A stretch of DNA of 64,000 bases from Paraflavitalea soli (GCF_003555545.1 NZ_CP032157.1:7320546-7384545); one strand, 5' to 3'. Shown: positions 24,812 through 35,192, numbered from the stretch's first letter. The notes: generated from the letters alone by a model not told the origin. A program made the numbers and translations.

Positions 24812-27800
24812 TTAGTGGATTGTATAAGCCGTAAGAGGTTGTTGATTGATGCCGAATAGCAATGTGTTGTCAAAAGCAAGCACACTGCGTACATCGCCCG
24901 ACAGGTGAAAGCCCGAAGCCTGCTGCGGCACATACGTGAAATGGCCCTTGCCATCTCCCCGCAGCAGCACCCCAAAATTGGCGTCATACTTCCCAAACCG
25001 CAGCCGCGCATGGTTGATATTGCCGCACAACAGCAGGTCTGTTGCACCATCCTTATTGTAATCAAGCGGCGTGATCGTATACACCGGGGAAAGCTGCGCC
25101 TGCAAGGGCAATGGTTGCAGGTGAAACCTGCCATCTGCCCCGCTTTCAAAATAAGCCGTGGCCAGGTAATTGGCCTGGAGATTATTGACCCCTGTTAATT
25201 CTTCCTTGGTGAAGATACTTTCCATCGTAGCATCCGCATAACTTTTATAATCCGCAAACCGCGTACGCATGATGCTCATCTGGTCCAGCAGTTCATCCCG
25301 CGTTACATAAGGATAATTTTTCCCTTGAATATAAAAGCAGAAGATAGGATCAACAGAACCATTGTCATCAAAGTCTTTGTAGTAAAGCGTGGCCGGTTCC
25401 TGCTCACTCGCCCGGCATTGCGTATTCAATCCCATATTGCCGATCACCAGGTCAGGTTTTCCATCTTTGTTGAAATCACCCACCGTAAGCCGGTTCCACC
25501 AGCCGGCATAATCCTTATCAAAATACCGCCGCGTAGACAGCTCCAGTTTCTTATGCTGCTGCACATATACCTGCACCGGCATCCATTCGCCGATAACAAC
25601 CAGGTCCTTCTGCTGATCTCCGTTGAGGTCGATCCACGCAGCATCCGTTACCATACCCGCTTTTTGCAAGCCTGGCGCCAGGGTGCCGATCTGGTCCGTA
25701 TAATGTCCCTTGCCATCATTGATCAATAAATAACTGGCCGGTATCTCCGGGTACCGGGCAGGTATTACCCGGCTGCCCACAAACAGGTCGGGAAACCCAT
25801 CACCATTCACATCGTTCACGCGTACACAACTTTTGCTTACCCGCATGGCAGGCAAAGCGCCCGTACTTTTCGTAAATCCTCCTTTGCCATTATTGAGGTA
25901 AAGCCGGTCCTGCAGCAAGCCATCATCCGGCAGATAGTTGTGGTAACCCCCGCTGGCTACATAGATATCCATCTGGCCATCTCCATTGGCATCCAGGAAC
26001 GCAGCATCAGCATCTTCACTGCCTTTATCGGCCTCAAATGCCGCCTGCGGACTGGCCATAAAACGACCACCCTTTTGCTGCAAGTAAAGAACGGCTGCCT
26101 GTCCACTGCCACCGCCTGCATATACATCCTCCAGTCCATCCCCATTCACATCTCCTTTCACCAGGCAAGGCCCATTAAAAGACAGCGGGTTCAACAGCAG
26201 CGGTTGCCGTTTAAAATCATTGATCGTATTGGTCGTATAGGTACGTTGAATAGGAGAGGGGATAGCTGCAAATAAAGGCGTCATCATATCCGCGTATTCA
26301 TATTGACCCGTAGCATCCTTTTCCTGGAGCGTAAGCACCTGGTTGGCTTTCACCTGTTGTAGCACCTGTTCTTTACCACTCAGCCATACGATACGCAGCG
26401 AGTCAATGCTGGCTGCGCTGCCCAACCCGGCATGCAATACCGGCGATACCGTCGATAAGTAGCCACGCGAAGGCATTTGTTCCAGGTACTGTTGCTGACC
26501 TTTATTGTACAGGATCACTTTCGCGCCAATTCCTTGCGTATTGCCCCCTGCTCCCTGCAATTTTATTTGCAGGTAATGATGCTGGCCATTGCTTTCATTG
26601 CGGTAGATAAAGGCAGGCTCATTGATATTGTTGACTACCAGGTCCAGGTCCCCGTCATTGTCCAGGTCTGCGTAAGCAGCCCCATTGCTGTTGGAAGTAT
26701 GCTGGATACCCCATTGCTTTGTTTTGTTGCTGAAAGTGCCGTCACCGTTATTGGAGAATAGATAGCTTACAATATTGGAAGCTGGTATCCGCTGTACCAG
26801 GTCCAGCACATCTTCCCGCCTTAACCTGCCCTTGCTTTGCACATAGTCGTTCATGTATTTCATGAAGTCCATATTCGTAAAGTCACGCAGGTACCCGTTG
26901 GATACAAACAGGTCCTTCCAGCCATCATTGTCATAATCCGCCAGCAATGGCGCCCAACTCCAATCCGTATTCGATACCCCCGCCAACTGCCCCACCTCAC
27001 TGAAAGAGACTTCCTTGCCAGATCCTGCTTTTCCCGTCTTCAGGCCGCCGGTTGGCAATTGCCGGTTCTCGGCTGCCGACTGCCGACTGCCGTTATTCAG
27101 TTGCAGCATATTCCGCATATACTGGTAATGAAAGCCTGAACGAATATTTAAGTCAAACTTTTCGTAATTGTCCGGGGCAAACAATAATTTCTGCCGGTGA
27201 TTATCTTCCGGCAGCATATCGAGTGTGAAAATATCAGGCAGCCCATCATTGTTTACATCGGCAATATCATTGCCCATCGAGAACTGGCTATTGTGCCCTA
27301 CACTACTGCCCAGCTTATCCGTAAAAGTGCCGTTGCCATTGTTGATGTATAAATAGTCGGGCACCGCATAGTCATTCGATACATAGATATCTTCCCAGCC
27401 ATCACCGTTGATATCTGCTATGCCAGCCCCCAGCCCATAGGTGAGCGAAGTACTGCTTAACCCCGCTTTGCGTGTTATATCTGTAAAGTGGTTTTGATCA
27501 TTTTGGTACAACCGTACTCCTGTAGCCGGGTCCTCCTGCTGTAATACCACCAAGGTCCTTGCTTCATCCAGCACAGGCAGTGAATTGGGGTTGTGGTTGA
27601 GCAGGAATAGATCCAGGTCACCGTCCCGGTCATAATCAAAGAAATAGCCCTGGGTACTATAAGCTGTATCTGCCAGGCCATATTGCTCAGCCTGCTCACT
27701 GAAATGAGGTTTCCCCTGCCCATCATTGCCTTCATTGATAAAAAGTTCGTTCTTTCTCTTTTCTGCACGCACCTTGCCCGAGTAACACACATAAATGTCC

Positions 27801-28225
27801 AGTTTACCATCTCCATTAACGTCTGCGGTAGTTACCCCTGTTTTCCAGGGCCCCATCCGGCCGCCTACACCCGCATCGTTGGTAATATCTTCAAATACCA
27901 GCTTTCCTTTGTTCAGGTACAATTTATTATCCGTCATATTGCCCGTAAAATACAGGTCCGTCAATCCATCTCCATTCACATCACCGGCAGCCACGCCGCC
28001 GCCATTATAAAAGTATTCATACATCAATACATTCGTATTGAGCCCTTCCGTGAGCGTGTTGCTAAAACCCACGCCCGAGCTTTCCGGTGTCACCAAAGTA
28101 AAAAGAGGAGCAGTAGGACCGTCGGCATTGTTGGAGGTGGCAGGCGATTGACAACCGGCCATTGCCATAAGCAGGGCGGCAAGGAGGCCGGCCCGGTTAG
28201 AGTTGGTTAGATACAAGGCAAACAA
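24812..28225 (-). CDS. VCBS/FG-GAP repeat lipoprotein with ASPIC/UnbV domain
   Basis: About 1137 residues. Many FG-GAP repeats of the form DVNGDGLTDLYFTGN give a beta-propeller with Ca2+-binding DxNxDG loops. An ASPIC/UnbV domain lies near 565-630 (GIGAKVILYNKG, PSRGYLSTVSPVLHAGLG, VWLSG). The lipoprotein signal ends in AMAGC. No ATG precedes the signal peptide: the choices are TTG at 28225 or ATT at 28240, the latter giving a more typical start (KLLKLFALYL). A heptamer-repeat insertion occupies residues about 378-395. It lies between susD and the haloperoxidase gene. Probably a surface substrate-binding or structural partner of the locus. Confidence 0.88.
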   Translation of the reverse strand: MFALYLTNSNRAGLLAALLMAMAGCQSPATSNNADGPTAPLFTLVTPESSGVGFSNTLTEGLNTNVLMYEYFYNGGGVAAGDVNGDGLTDLYFTGNMTDNKLYLNKGKLVFEDITNDAGVGGRMGPWKTGVTTADVNGDGKLDIYVCYSGKVRAEKRKNELFINEGNDGQGKPHFSEQAEQYGLADTAYSTQGYFFDYDRDGDLDLFLLNHNPNSLPVLDEARTLVVLQQEDPATGVRLYQNDQNHFTDITRKAGLSSTSLTYGLGAGIADINGDGWEDIYVSNDYAVPDYLYINNGNGTFTDKLGSSVGHNSQFSMGNDIADVNNDGLPDIFTLDMLPEDNHRQKLLFAPDNYEKFDLNIRSGFHYQYMRNMLQLNNGSRQSAAENRQLPTGGLKTGKAGSGKEVSFSEVGQLAGVSNTDWSWAPLLADYDNDGWKDLFVSNGYLRDFTNMDFMKYMNDYVQSKGRLRREDVLDLVQRIPASNIVSYLFSNNGDGTFSNKTKQWGIQHTSNSNGAAYADLDNDGDLDLVVNNINEPAFIYRNESNGQHHYLQIKLQGAGGNTQGIGAKVILYNKGQQQYLEQMPSRGYLSTVSPVLHAGLGSAASIDSLRIVWLSGKEQVLQQVKANQVLTLQEKDATGQYEYADMMTPLFAAIPSPIQRTYTTNTINDFKRQPLLLNPLSFNGPCLVKGDVNGDGLEDVYAGGGSGQAAVLYLQQKGGRFMASPQAAFEADKGSEDADAAFLDANGDGQMDIYVASGGYHNYLPDDGLLQDRLYLNNGKGGFTKSTGALPAMRVSKSCVRVNDVNGDGFPDLFVGSRVIPARYPEIPASYLLINDGKGHYTDQIGTLAPGLQKAGMVTDAAWIDLNGDQQKDLVVIGEWMPVQVYVQQHKKLELSTRRYFDKDYAGWWNRLTVGDFNKDGKPDLVIGNMGLNTQCRASEQEPATLYYKDFDDNGSVDPIFCFYIQGKNYPYVTRDELLDQMSIMRTRFADYKSYADATMESIFTKEELTGVNNLQANYLATAYFESGADGRFHLQPLPLQAQLSPVYTITPLDYNKDGATDLLLCGNINHARLRFGKYDANFGVLLRGDGKGHFTYVPQQASGFHLSGDVRSVLAFDNTLLFGINQQPLTAYTIH
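27043..27091. repeat. Heptamer array inside the VCBS coding region
   Basis: Seven consecutive 7-mers (plus strand: GGCCGCC, GGTTGGC, AATTGCC, GGTTCTC, GGCTGCC, GACTGCC, GACTGCC). They encode a low-complexity segment between MLQLNNGS and SFSEVGQLAGVS. The format matches the intergenic heptamer arrays of the window. Confidence 0.6.
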
Positions 28226-28281
28226 TTTTAATAACTTAATATACGGTATAAAATGCGATCATAGGCAGGTTGTCTAAAATA

Positions 28282-28309
28282 AGTCAGGTCGCTGGAAAGC
28301 GACCTGACT
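28282..28309 (-). terminator. Perfect 12-bp stem-loop between susD and the VCBS gene
   Basis: AGTCAGGTCGCT (28282-28293), GGAA loop, AGCGACCTGACT (28298-28309). On the minus strand it is followed by TATTTT, a short U-tract. Because it lies inside the operon, it probably attenuates expression of the two downstream genes or protects the susCD mRNA end. Confidence 0.7.
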
Positions 28310-28388
28310 GTACGTAAACGAAAACTAAAACACCAAATGAAAATTGGCTTGCTGTATGAAACTATTTGTCACGTGCTTCAAAACACCG

Positions 28389-28425
28389 CAATCCTACATT
28401 CTAAATCCTACATTCGAAATCTAAT
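28389..28425. repeat. Heptamer repeat at the end of susD
   Basis: Consecutive 7-mers ATCCTAC ATTCTAA ATCCTAC ATTCGAA ATCTAAT run into the stop codon of susD. They resemble the arm at 43.99 kb (ATTCTACATTCTACATTCGAA). Confidence 0.55.
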
Positions 28426-30310
28426 ACCCCGGATTCTGCACCAACTTCGTATTCGTATTCATTTCCTCGATAGGGATGGGCCTGAAATACATCTTATCAT
28501 CCCATTTCCTGTTCTCCAACGAATTCACTTCGATCGGTGTATACACATAATTATACTTCGTTTCATCACGCTTATAAGGATTAGGCGCTGTAGCGCCTGG
28601 CTTCAGCGTCCCTACGATATCAATGTATTGGATCTTTCTGCCCAATGTAGTAGGCGCGATCATCCAGCGCCGGGCATCGTGATAGCGCTGGTCTTCATAA
28701 GCCATTTCCACCCTTCTTTCATTCTGGTAGCGGGCTTTCAGCGCAGCGCCGCTTTCTGTAACAGCAGGCATGCCGGCGCGGAACCGTATCTTATTGAGCC
28801 AGTTCCTGGCTTCTCCATCCTCTCCCAGCTCTATACAGGCTTCTATATAGTTTAAGACAACTTCCGTGTACCGGAAGAAAGGCCAGGGAATTGTTTGGCG
28901 TGTGGTATTGTCTACAATGCCCGGATCCGGGTCTACAAAACGGCGCATATAATAACCCGTCCAGCTGCCATTCCAGTTTTCGATCGTGCTCGCCCGGGTA
29001 TCCAGGCCCGAGGCCAGCGTGCCGCCTCCCACATCATACCGGCCACTTTGGATCTGGTTCGCAGGATCCACATTGCCCGAAATCTTATCACGCGGTTTCC
29101 ATTCTGCGCCATCATAAAGAATGCTGGCATAAAAACGCGGATCACGGTTAGCATAAGGAGCTGCTTTCTGCGCAGGATCGTTCCAGTTGAACTTACTGCC
29201 ATCCATCATTTCATAGTCATCCACCAATTGCTGGATGGGGGAATTGCCTGCCCAGTTATGGTACCCGTTGGGCCCATTATACAAACCTAGTTGCATACCC
29301 CCTTCTTCTTTGGCCAACGTAAAATAGCGGCCAAAAAAGATCTCGCTTTCCGCAGATTTGTCTACATCCGCACTCTTGCTGCCGCCACCCATGGACAGCG
29401 ATACAAAATTCTTTTTTCCATCTGCCGCCGATACCGGTGCGGCAAGCCCCAGTTTATACCCTCTGCCAGGAGCCTTGTCCATAATCGCCTTGGCCGCATT
29501 CTTGGCAGCAGTCCAACGGGCCACACGGTCACCGCTGGGATAACCGATCAACTCTGGTTTGGCATAAGCCGCAATAGTGGCTGATTTGGCTTTCGCAGTA
29601 GGAATATCATGCAGATCGCTGGCTGCATACAGCAGCATGCGTGCTTTCAATGCCATAGCTGCCAGTTCATTGGCCCTGCCGGCAGGGAGCGACAGGTCTT
29701 TTAATTCCGTGATAGCACTGTCGCAGTCCTTGATAATGAAATTCACACATTCATCAAACGTATTCCGGGCAATAGAATAATCTACATCCAGGCCATACGA
29801 TTTGTCGATAATAGGCACCGCGCCATAATATCGTACCAGCTGGTGGTAATAAAAAGCACGCAGAAAATGCGATTCGCCCTGTAAGCGTTTTTTGAGTCCG
29901 CCTACATCTTCGAAAGTAGCTGTGCGCAGGTTCTCCAATGCGAGATTGGCATGCCTGATGCGGCCATACATATCATTTTTGCCGCCGTCCTTACCCCAGC
30001 GGTAATTGACATTCACCCACCCTATATTCGAAGGATTGAGCGTGCCTTCATTGACCACATTGATACCGCGGCCCGGGTGCGTAAATACCGCCTCATCAGA
30101 CAGGCAGGCCAGCATTTGCTCATCAAATCCACCTTGCCCGAGACCAGAATAAATGCCCGTAATAAATGCCTCAGCCAGCGCACCATCCTTCCAGGCGTCT
30201 GCTGAAGATACCTTATCGAGCGGCTTTGTATCGAGGAATTCCTGTTTACAACCCGTAAGCAGGGCTGCGCTGAATAAGGGGATCGAAATATATAAAAAGA
30301 GTTTCTTCAT
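28421..30310 (-). CDS. SusD-family nutrient-binding lipoprotein
   Basis: 629 residues, at the long end of the family. The lipobox LLTGC is followed by the typical KQEFLDTKPLDKVSSADAW. SusD/RagB TPR-like helices fill the N-terminal half (RIRHANLALENL; GESHFLRAFYYHQLVRYYGA, the family's strongest block). The C-terminal domain has EVVLNYIEACIELG and the end KLVQNPGY, also typical. It caps the SusC pore as an outer-membrane lid. The ATG lies 11 bp after the susC stop. Substrate not predictable; no glycoside hydrolase is in the locus, so it may not be a glycan. Confidence 0.95.
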   Translation of the reverse strand: MKKLFLYISIPLFSAALLTGCKQEFLDTKPLDKVSSADAWKDGALAEAFITGIYSGLGQGGFDEQMLACLSDEAVFTHPGRGINVVNEGTLNPSNIGWVNVNYRWGKDGGKNDMYGRIRHANLALENLRTATFEDVGGLKKRLQGESHFLRAFYYHQLVRYYGAVPIIDKSYGLDVDYSIARNTFDECVNFIIKDCDSAITELKDLSLPAGRANELAAMALKARMLLYAASDLHDIPTAKAKSATIAAYAKPELIGYPSGDRVARWTAAKNAAKAIMDKAPGRGYKLGLAAPVSAADGKKNFVSLSMGGGSKSADVDKSAESEIFFGRYFTLAKEEGGMQLGLYNGPNGYHNWAGNSPIQQLVDDYEMMDGSKFNWNDPAQKAAPYANRDPRFYASILYDGAEWKPRDKISGNVDPANQIQSGRYDVGGGTLASGLDTRASTIENWNGSWTGYYMRRFVDPDPGIVDNTTRQTIPWPFFRYTEVVLNYIEACIELGEDGEARNWLNKIRFRAGMPAVTESGAALKARYQNERRVEMAYEDQRYHDARRWMIAPTTLGRKIQYIDIVGTLKPGATAPNPYKRDETKYNYVYTPIEVNSLENRKWDDKMYFRPIPIEEMNTNTKLVQNPGY

Positions 30311-30321
30311 CTTGTTCAGTT

Positions 30322-33300
30322 TTAAAAGGTTACTCTTGCGCCAACATTTAAGATTCTCGCCTGCGGATAGTACTGACCATTGCCACTGGTAGACTCCGGA
30401 TCCCAGATCTTCATTTTATCTACCGTAAACAGGTTAATACCATTCACATACAACCGCAGACCACTCATGCCTGCTTTTTGAACGAGCGTGTTGGAGAAAT
30501 TGTAGCCAAATTCAAGATTCTTCATACGCAGGTAGTTGCTGCTCCTTACCCAATAAGTATTAGTGCCAAAACTACCGCTCGAATAATACGTATTACCACG
30601 GTTGGAGAGGCGGGGGTCTACACTGCTGGGGTTGTCTACCGTCCAGCGATGATCATAAGAGTATTGCAGGTAATTACCGATCGTTCCTGATTCAGTACCG
30701 ATGAACAAAAGACCTCCCGTAGCCGCCTGGAACAAAAGAGTACAATCAAAACCTTTGTATTGCAGGTTGATATTTACGCCGCCCGTAAATAGCGGGTCAC
30801 GGTTCTTGTCCATCCGCACCCGGTCATCACCATCGATCTTACCATTGCCGTCAACATCCCGCAGCTTCATATCGCCGGGGCGTAACTGGTTGGTGGCTGC
30901 ACTGTAATCGATCGTATTCTTATCGATCTCGGCCTGGTCAAGAAATACACCATCATACTCGTATACCAGGAGCGCAACCCCATTGGTGCCGAAAGTATGA
31001 CCCTGCGAAAGCTGGTGCGGCTTCAGGCCCGGTGTTTCAGGCAGCTTCACCACTTCGTTTTTGGCATAGCCGCCATTCACATTTACCGAATACTTGAAAT
31101 CCCTGCCTATTTTATCACTCCAGGTGAGCGAGAATTCCCATCCTTTGTTCTTTACCTTACCCAGATTTTGGGGAGGCAGGTCCATACCGGCAGAAGCAGG
31201 CACCTGCGCTTCATTGGCCATCAGGATCTTGCTGCGGATATTGTAGAAATAATCCAGTTCAAAGCTCAGTTTGTTTTGCAATACAGCGCCTTCAAGGCCC
31301 ACATTCGCATTGTTGGCTACTTCCCAGGTATAACCAGGGTTAGGTACCCCACTTTCTGTCAATGTTTTCACCACGTTGCCGCCGGCCACATAGGTGTTGA
31401 AGCCGTAGGTAGAGAGATAACGGTATTCCTGCAGCACGCCGTTGAAGAGGATATTGTCATTACCCATCTGCCCATAAGAACCACGCAGCTTTAGGTTATC
31501 AATAAAGCTGAGCGGTTTCATAAAGTTCTCTTCTGATAATCTCCAGCCCACCAGCACCCCGGGGAAAAATCCAAACCGGTCATTCTTCGGGAACATATAG
31601 GAGCCATCATAACGCCAGAGGAATTCCAGCATGTACTTTTCCTGGTAGTTGTAATTCACCCGGCCAAAATAACTAAGGCGGGCGCGTTTGAACGCTCCTC
31701 CGTTATTGTCCTTCTGTGGATCACCGCCAGCAAACAACTGGTCAATGGCAGGCGAGATATAGTTCCGGCGGAAAGCATTAAAGTTCGAGTTGGTGATCGT
31801 TTCCCTTGTTACCGCCGCCATCGCGTTGATCGTATGCGAACCAAAACTAAGATCGTAGTTGACAAAACCCGTGAGGTTCACATTCAGTTGATCTTCGTGT
31901 GACTCTGTTAACCGGGGATCGGCAAACGTAGAACGGATCGACTTTGTGAGCAGTGGTGTTACCCCATCCGCTTCATAGGTCTTCTTATCCCAGAAATACA
32001 GGTACCAGGGTGTTTCCCATCTTTTAGTACGGCGGATGTATTTGTCCAGTGAAGCAAAGCCCGTAAGTTTCAAACCTTTTACACCAGGTACCTGCAATTC
32101 CACCCTGCCATTCGTTTGAAAATAATCCCTGGTGTCCTTATCATAACCCGTGGCGTTGGTGGTGATCACGATCGGATTTTCTCCGTTCTCAATATCTGGT
32201 CCTGGCAGGCCATTGGGCCATACTTCCTGCTCTGTAGGCTTGCCACGCATCAGCATCCGGAAGATGGCGCCGGCGCCTTTGGTAGGGAAGAAGCGCGATT
32301 CTTCCCGGGCCGTGATGCCCAGGCTCGTATTGATGTACTTGTTTACTTTGGCATCCAGGTTAAAGCGCATATCGTATTGCTTATAACCCGTAGCCGAGTT
32401 CTTGTAATAACCATCCTGGTTGTTGTAGCCGATAGATGCCAGGTATTTTACCGTTTCAGATCCGCCCGACAATTGGAGGTTGTGCTTTGACTGGGGCGAC
32501 CATTTCTTTAAAGCTGTGCCAAACCAGTCTGTGTTGGGATAACCCCAGGGATCTGTTCCATCCCGGTGCTTTTGTATAATATCAGGCGCATAGGCCGCTG
32601 TAATTTTATTGCCATTATCAGGTCTTGTATAAGTACCTGTTTGCTGAAAAGCGGTCCAGGCTGCCTTCCATTGATTCGAAGGAAGCTGCGCATCAAACAG
32701 CGTCAACTCATTAACGATCGTTGCATACTCAACCGCATCAGCCATTTTGGGAATGCGCGTAGCCTGCGACCAGCCCTGGTTGAAGTCGTAGGAAAGAAGC
32801 GGCTTGCCTGATTTACCCCGTTTGGTGGTGATCAGGATAACGCCATTACCACCACGTGAGCCATAGATCGCTGCAGCTGCATCTTTCAGTACCGACATGG
32901 TTTCAATATCTGAAGGGTTCAGCCGCTCAAGGCCACCGGCCCTGTCAGGCACACCGTCAATTACGATCAGCGCACCACTGTTATTAGGTGTATTGGAACC
33001 GCGGATGCGGATAGTAGAGCCGTCATAGCCGGGCTCACCGGTAGATTGAATAGCCGTTACACCCGGCAGCCGGCCCGCCAGTGCATTCGACAGGTTTACT
33101 GTGGGCGATTTAGCCAGCTCAGAACCCTTCACCTGCGTTACCGCACCCGTTACCGTCACCTTTTTTTGCGTGCCATAACCCACCACCACTACATCACTCA
33201 GCTGCCCGGAAGTAGGGATCATCGCAATCGTCACCGAAGTTTTGCCCGCAATATCTACTTCCTGTTGCTGGTAGCCGATATAAGAGACCACCAGTATACT

Positions 33301-33864
33301 TTGATCGTCCGGCACTTTGATCGTGAACGAACCCGTGGCATCTGTATTGACACCCTTGGTGGTGCCTTTTACTACCACACTTACACCCGGTAAAGGGCTT
33401 CCCTTATCATCCGTTACCTGTCCCTTCACTTCTTTGTCTGCCGATACAATGTTTACCAACAGATCCTCATCTTCCGCCATACCGCCAAAAGCAGCACTCA
33501 GCGATTTGGGCCTGTACAAGACAATGCGGTCCTTGACCATTTTATAATTAATGCCAAAAGGTGCTAATAGCTCTTCCAGCACATCACTTAGCTTTTTGTC
33601 TCTTGCTTTGATGGAAACCTTGCGGTTTGCTTCGATCGTTTTAGAGCTGAATACAAACCGTGCTCCCGTTTGGGTTTTTAAGGAATTGAATACATCTTTC
33701 AGTTGTCCTTTGTCTACAGACAAGGTTACTACTTTGTCCATTACCCCCTGAGCATCAGCATGGTGGTCGTAGGCCATGGAGGTTAGAAAAGAGACCAGGA
33801 AGATCTGTATGAACGCTATTCTCATTGCAATGGCAGTTAAGGCAACAAGTCGTTGTTTTTTCAT
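30322..33864 (-). CDS. SusC-family TonB-dependent transporter with STN domain
   Basis: 1180 residues from the ATG at 33864; upstream in-frame codons lack a signal peptide. Order: signal peptide (1-40, ending HADAQG), STN domain about 45-115 (VVTLSVDKGQLKDVFNSL), carboxypeptidase-like domain about 146-225 (KGQVTDDKGSPLPGVSVVVK), plug about 240-350 (LAGRLPGV, TIRIRGS, ALIVIDGVPD) and a long barrel ending in ARVTF. It imports a substrate across the outer membrane using TonB energy. The STN domain indicates it also signals to the adjacent FecR anti-sigma factor. About 200 bp separate it from fecR. Confidence 0.95.
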   Translation of the reverse strand: MKKQRLVALTAIAMRIAFIQIFLVSFLTSMAYDHHADAQGVMDKVVTLSVDKGQLKDVFNSLKTQTGARFVFSSKTIEANRKVSIKARDKKLSDVLEELLAPFGINYKMVKDRIVLYRPKSLSAAFGGMAEDEDLLVNIVSADKEVKGQVTDDKGSPLPGVSVVVKGTTKGVNTDATGSFTIKVPDDQSILVVSYIGYQQQEVDIAGKTSVTIAMIPTSGQLSDVVVVGYGTQKKVTVTGAVTQVKGSELAKSPTVNLSNALAGRLPGVTAIQSTGEPGYDGSTIRIRGSNTPNNSGALIVIDGVPDRAGGLERLNPSDIETMSVLKDAAAAIYGSRGGNGVILITTKRGKSGKPLLSYDFNQGWSQATRIPKMADAVEYATIVNELTLFDAQLPSNQWKAAWTAFQQTGTYTRPDNGNKITAAYAPDIIQKHRDGTDPWGYPNTDWFGTALKKWSPQSKHNLQLSGGSETVKYLASIGYNNQDGYYKNSATGYKQYDMRFNLDAKVNKYINTSLGITAREESRFFPTKGAGAIFRMLMRGKPTEQEVWPNGLPGPDIENGENPIVITTNATGYDKDTRDYFQTNGRVELQVPGVKGLKLTGFASLDKYIRRTKRWETPWYLYFWDKKTYEADGVTPLLTKSIRSTFADPRLTESHEDQLNVNLTGFVNYDLSFGSHTINAMAAVTRETITNSNFNAFRRNYISPAIDQLFAGGDPQKDNNGGAFKRARLSYFGRVNYNYQEKYMLEFLWRYDGSYMFPKNDRFGFFPGVLVGWRLSEENFMKPLSFIDNLKLRGSYGQMGNDNILFNGVLQEYRYLSTYGFNTYVAGGNVVKTLTESGVPNPGYTWEVANNANVGLEGAVLQNKLSFELDYFYNIRSKILMANEAQVPASAGMDLPPQNLGKVKNKGWEFSLTWSDKIGRDFKYSVNVNGGYAKNEVVKLPETPGLKPHQLSQGHTFGTNGVALLVYEYDGVFLDQAEIDKNTIDYSAATNQLRPGDMKLRDVDGNGKIDGDDRVRMDKNRDPLFTGGVNINLQYKGFDCTLLFQAATGGLLFIGTESGTIGNYLQYSYDHRWTVDNPSSVDPRLSNRGNTYYSSGSFGTNTYWVRSSNYLRMKNLEFGYNFSNTLVQKAGMSGLRLYVNGINLFTVDKMKIWDPESTSGNGQYYPQARILNVGARVTF

Positions 33865-34063
33865 AAATTTGATTGTTATTGTTCGCTGAATTTCAAGGCA
33901 CGTACAATAATGTATCCCGCTAACCGCAGGATGCCCGGCTGGCAATGTTGGTAGCATTGTCAGCTTTTGTTTTTTAGTGCTGTGTAGTGAGGGTTATGTT
34001 ATGTAGTGATGGGGTTTCATATACGCTAGTTTTGGTGAATGATAGGTTTTAAGTATTAGCCGT

Positions 34064-35116
34064 TTAGTTATCTCCTTTAATAAGTATCCGGGTACCACGT
34101 ACTTCATAAGTGGCCTGTATCGACTGACAAATGATCTCCAGTTGGTCATACAGGTTTTGTCCTTTTATATCGCCGGAAAACAGGCTCTTGCCCAGGTTAT
34201 CGTTTTCCGTAATGATCTCAATATGATAGGCATTCTCCAGGCATGCCAATACCTTGGAGATAGGCGATTCCTCAAAAACAAAATTCAGCTCGGTCACCGT
34301 TTCCTCCTGCTGGCTATTCGGCAGCAATGGTAAGGGCACATCTACCAGCGTGGTTCTGAAATGCCCATCATTCCGGTTGTAGATCACTTTCTGGTTGGGC
34401 TTTAAGATCACGCCTGTTGATTCCTCCGTTCTTTTATTGCTATTGCCCTGTGATTCATTTTCATAGACTGCTACTTTACCCGTGCGCACCGACACTTCCA
34501 CATCCTGCGTGGCTGCATCCGTCTTTACAAAGAAACTGGTGCCCAGTACCTGCGTCACAATATTGTTGCTGTATACATAAAAAGGCGATTTGGCGTTCTT
34601 CGTTACCTTAAAAAAAGCATTGCCTTCCAGGTAAACTTCTCTTTTGGCCAGGGCAAAACTGTCAGGATAATAGAGCCTGGCGCCAGGTTCCAGCACCACC
34701 ATACTCTTATCTGGCAGGTAAATGGTATCGGGTGTCGACAGGTGGTTAATGGTTTGTGTAAGGTCTTCTGTAACAACGTTCTCCTCAAAAGAGGAAAAGC
34801 GATGGGAGTTGCCGGCAATCCAGTAAATACCAAACGATACCGCCGTTAGGATGGCAGCGGCGCTTATCCAGCGTACATATAACGGTATACGCCGTACTGG
34901 TCTTTCCGGAAACTGTTCAGCAGCCTGGGGAAGGGTTTTTTCCTTAATAACAGGCCAAAGCCGGTCTACTGTTGATTTAATTTCTTCGTTACTAACAGCC
35001 GCTTCATGATCATCATCCAATAATTCATACCACTGCTCCACCAACTTTTTCTCTTCGTCGGTGCAGGTGCCGTCTGAATACCGCTGCAGTAAATGATAAA
35101 AGGCGCTTCGGTTCAT
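34064..35116 (-). CDS. FecR-family anti-sigma factor
   Basis: 350 residues. A cytosolic head (1-75) binds the sigma factor. One transmembrane helix near 83-101 (WISAAAILTAVSFGIYWIAG) follows. The periplasmic FecR domain (about 125-225: STPDTIYLPDKSMVVLEPGA, then REVYLEGNAFFKV) receives the signal from the SusC STN domain. The C-terminal DUF4974-like region (about 275-350: FVFEESPISKVLACLENAY) resembles an STN fold. It stands between the ECF sigma factor and susC, the normal order for such systems. Confidence 0.94.
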   Translation of the reverse strand: MNRSAFYHLLQRYSDGTCTDEEKKLVEQWYELLDDDHEAAVSNEEIKSTVDRLWPVIKEKTLPQAAEQFPERPVRRIPLYVRWISAAAILTAVSFGIYWIAGNSHRFSSFEENVVTEDLTQTINHLSTPDTIYLPDKSMVVLEPGARLYYPDSFALAKREVYLEGNAFFKVTKNAKSPFYVYSNNIVTQVLGTSFFVKTDAATQDVEVSVRTGKVAVYENESQGNSNKRTEESTGVILKPNQKVIYNRNDGHFRTTLVDVPLPLLPNSQQEETVTELNFVFEESPISKVLACLENAYHIEIITENDNLGKSLFSGDIKGQNLYDQLEIICQSIQATYEVRGTRILIKGDN

Positions 35117-35192
35117 GGGTAATAGTTAAATCCGTCTTCAATTGGAAGGACTTAGCTATCTGTCGGTTAAGAGAAGCGGTACCCTAAAGGGA

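Noticed and set aside
24811-25149. N-terminal extension of the haloperoxidase gene
   Set aside because: The extra residues overlap the VCBS gene in another frame and are cysteine/arginine-rich; a clean lipoprotein start exists at 24810.
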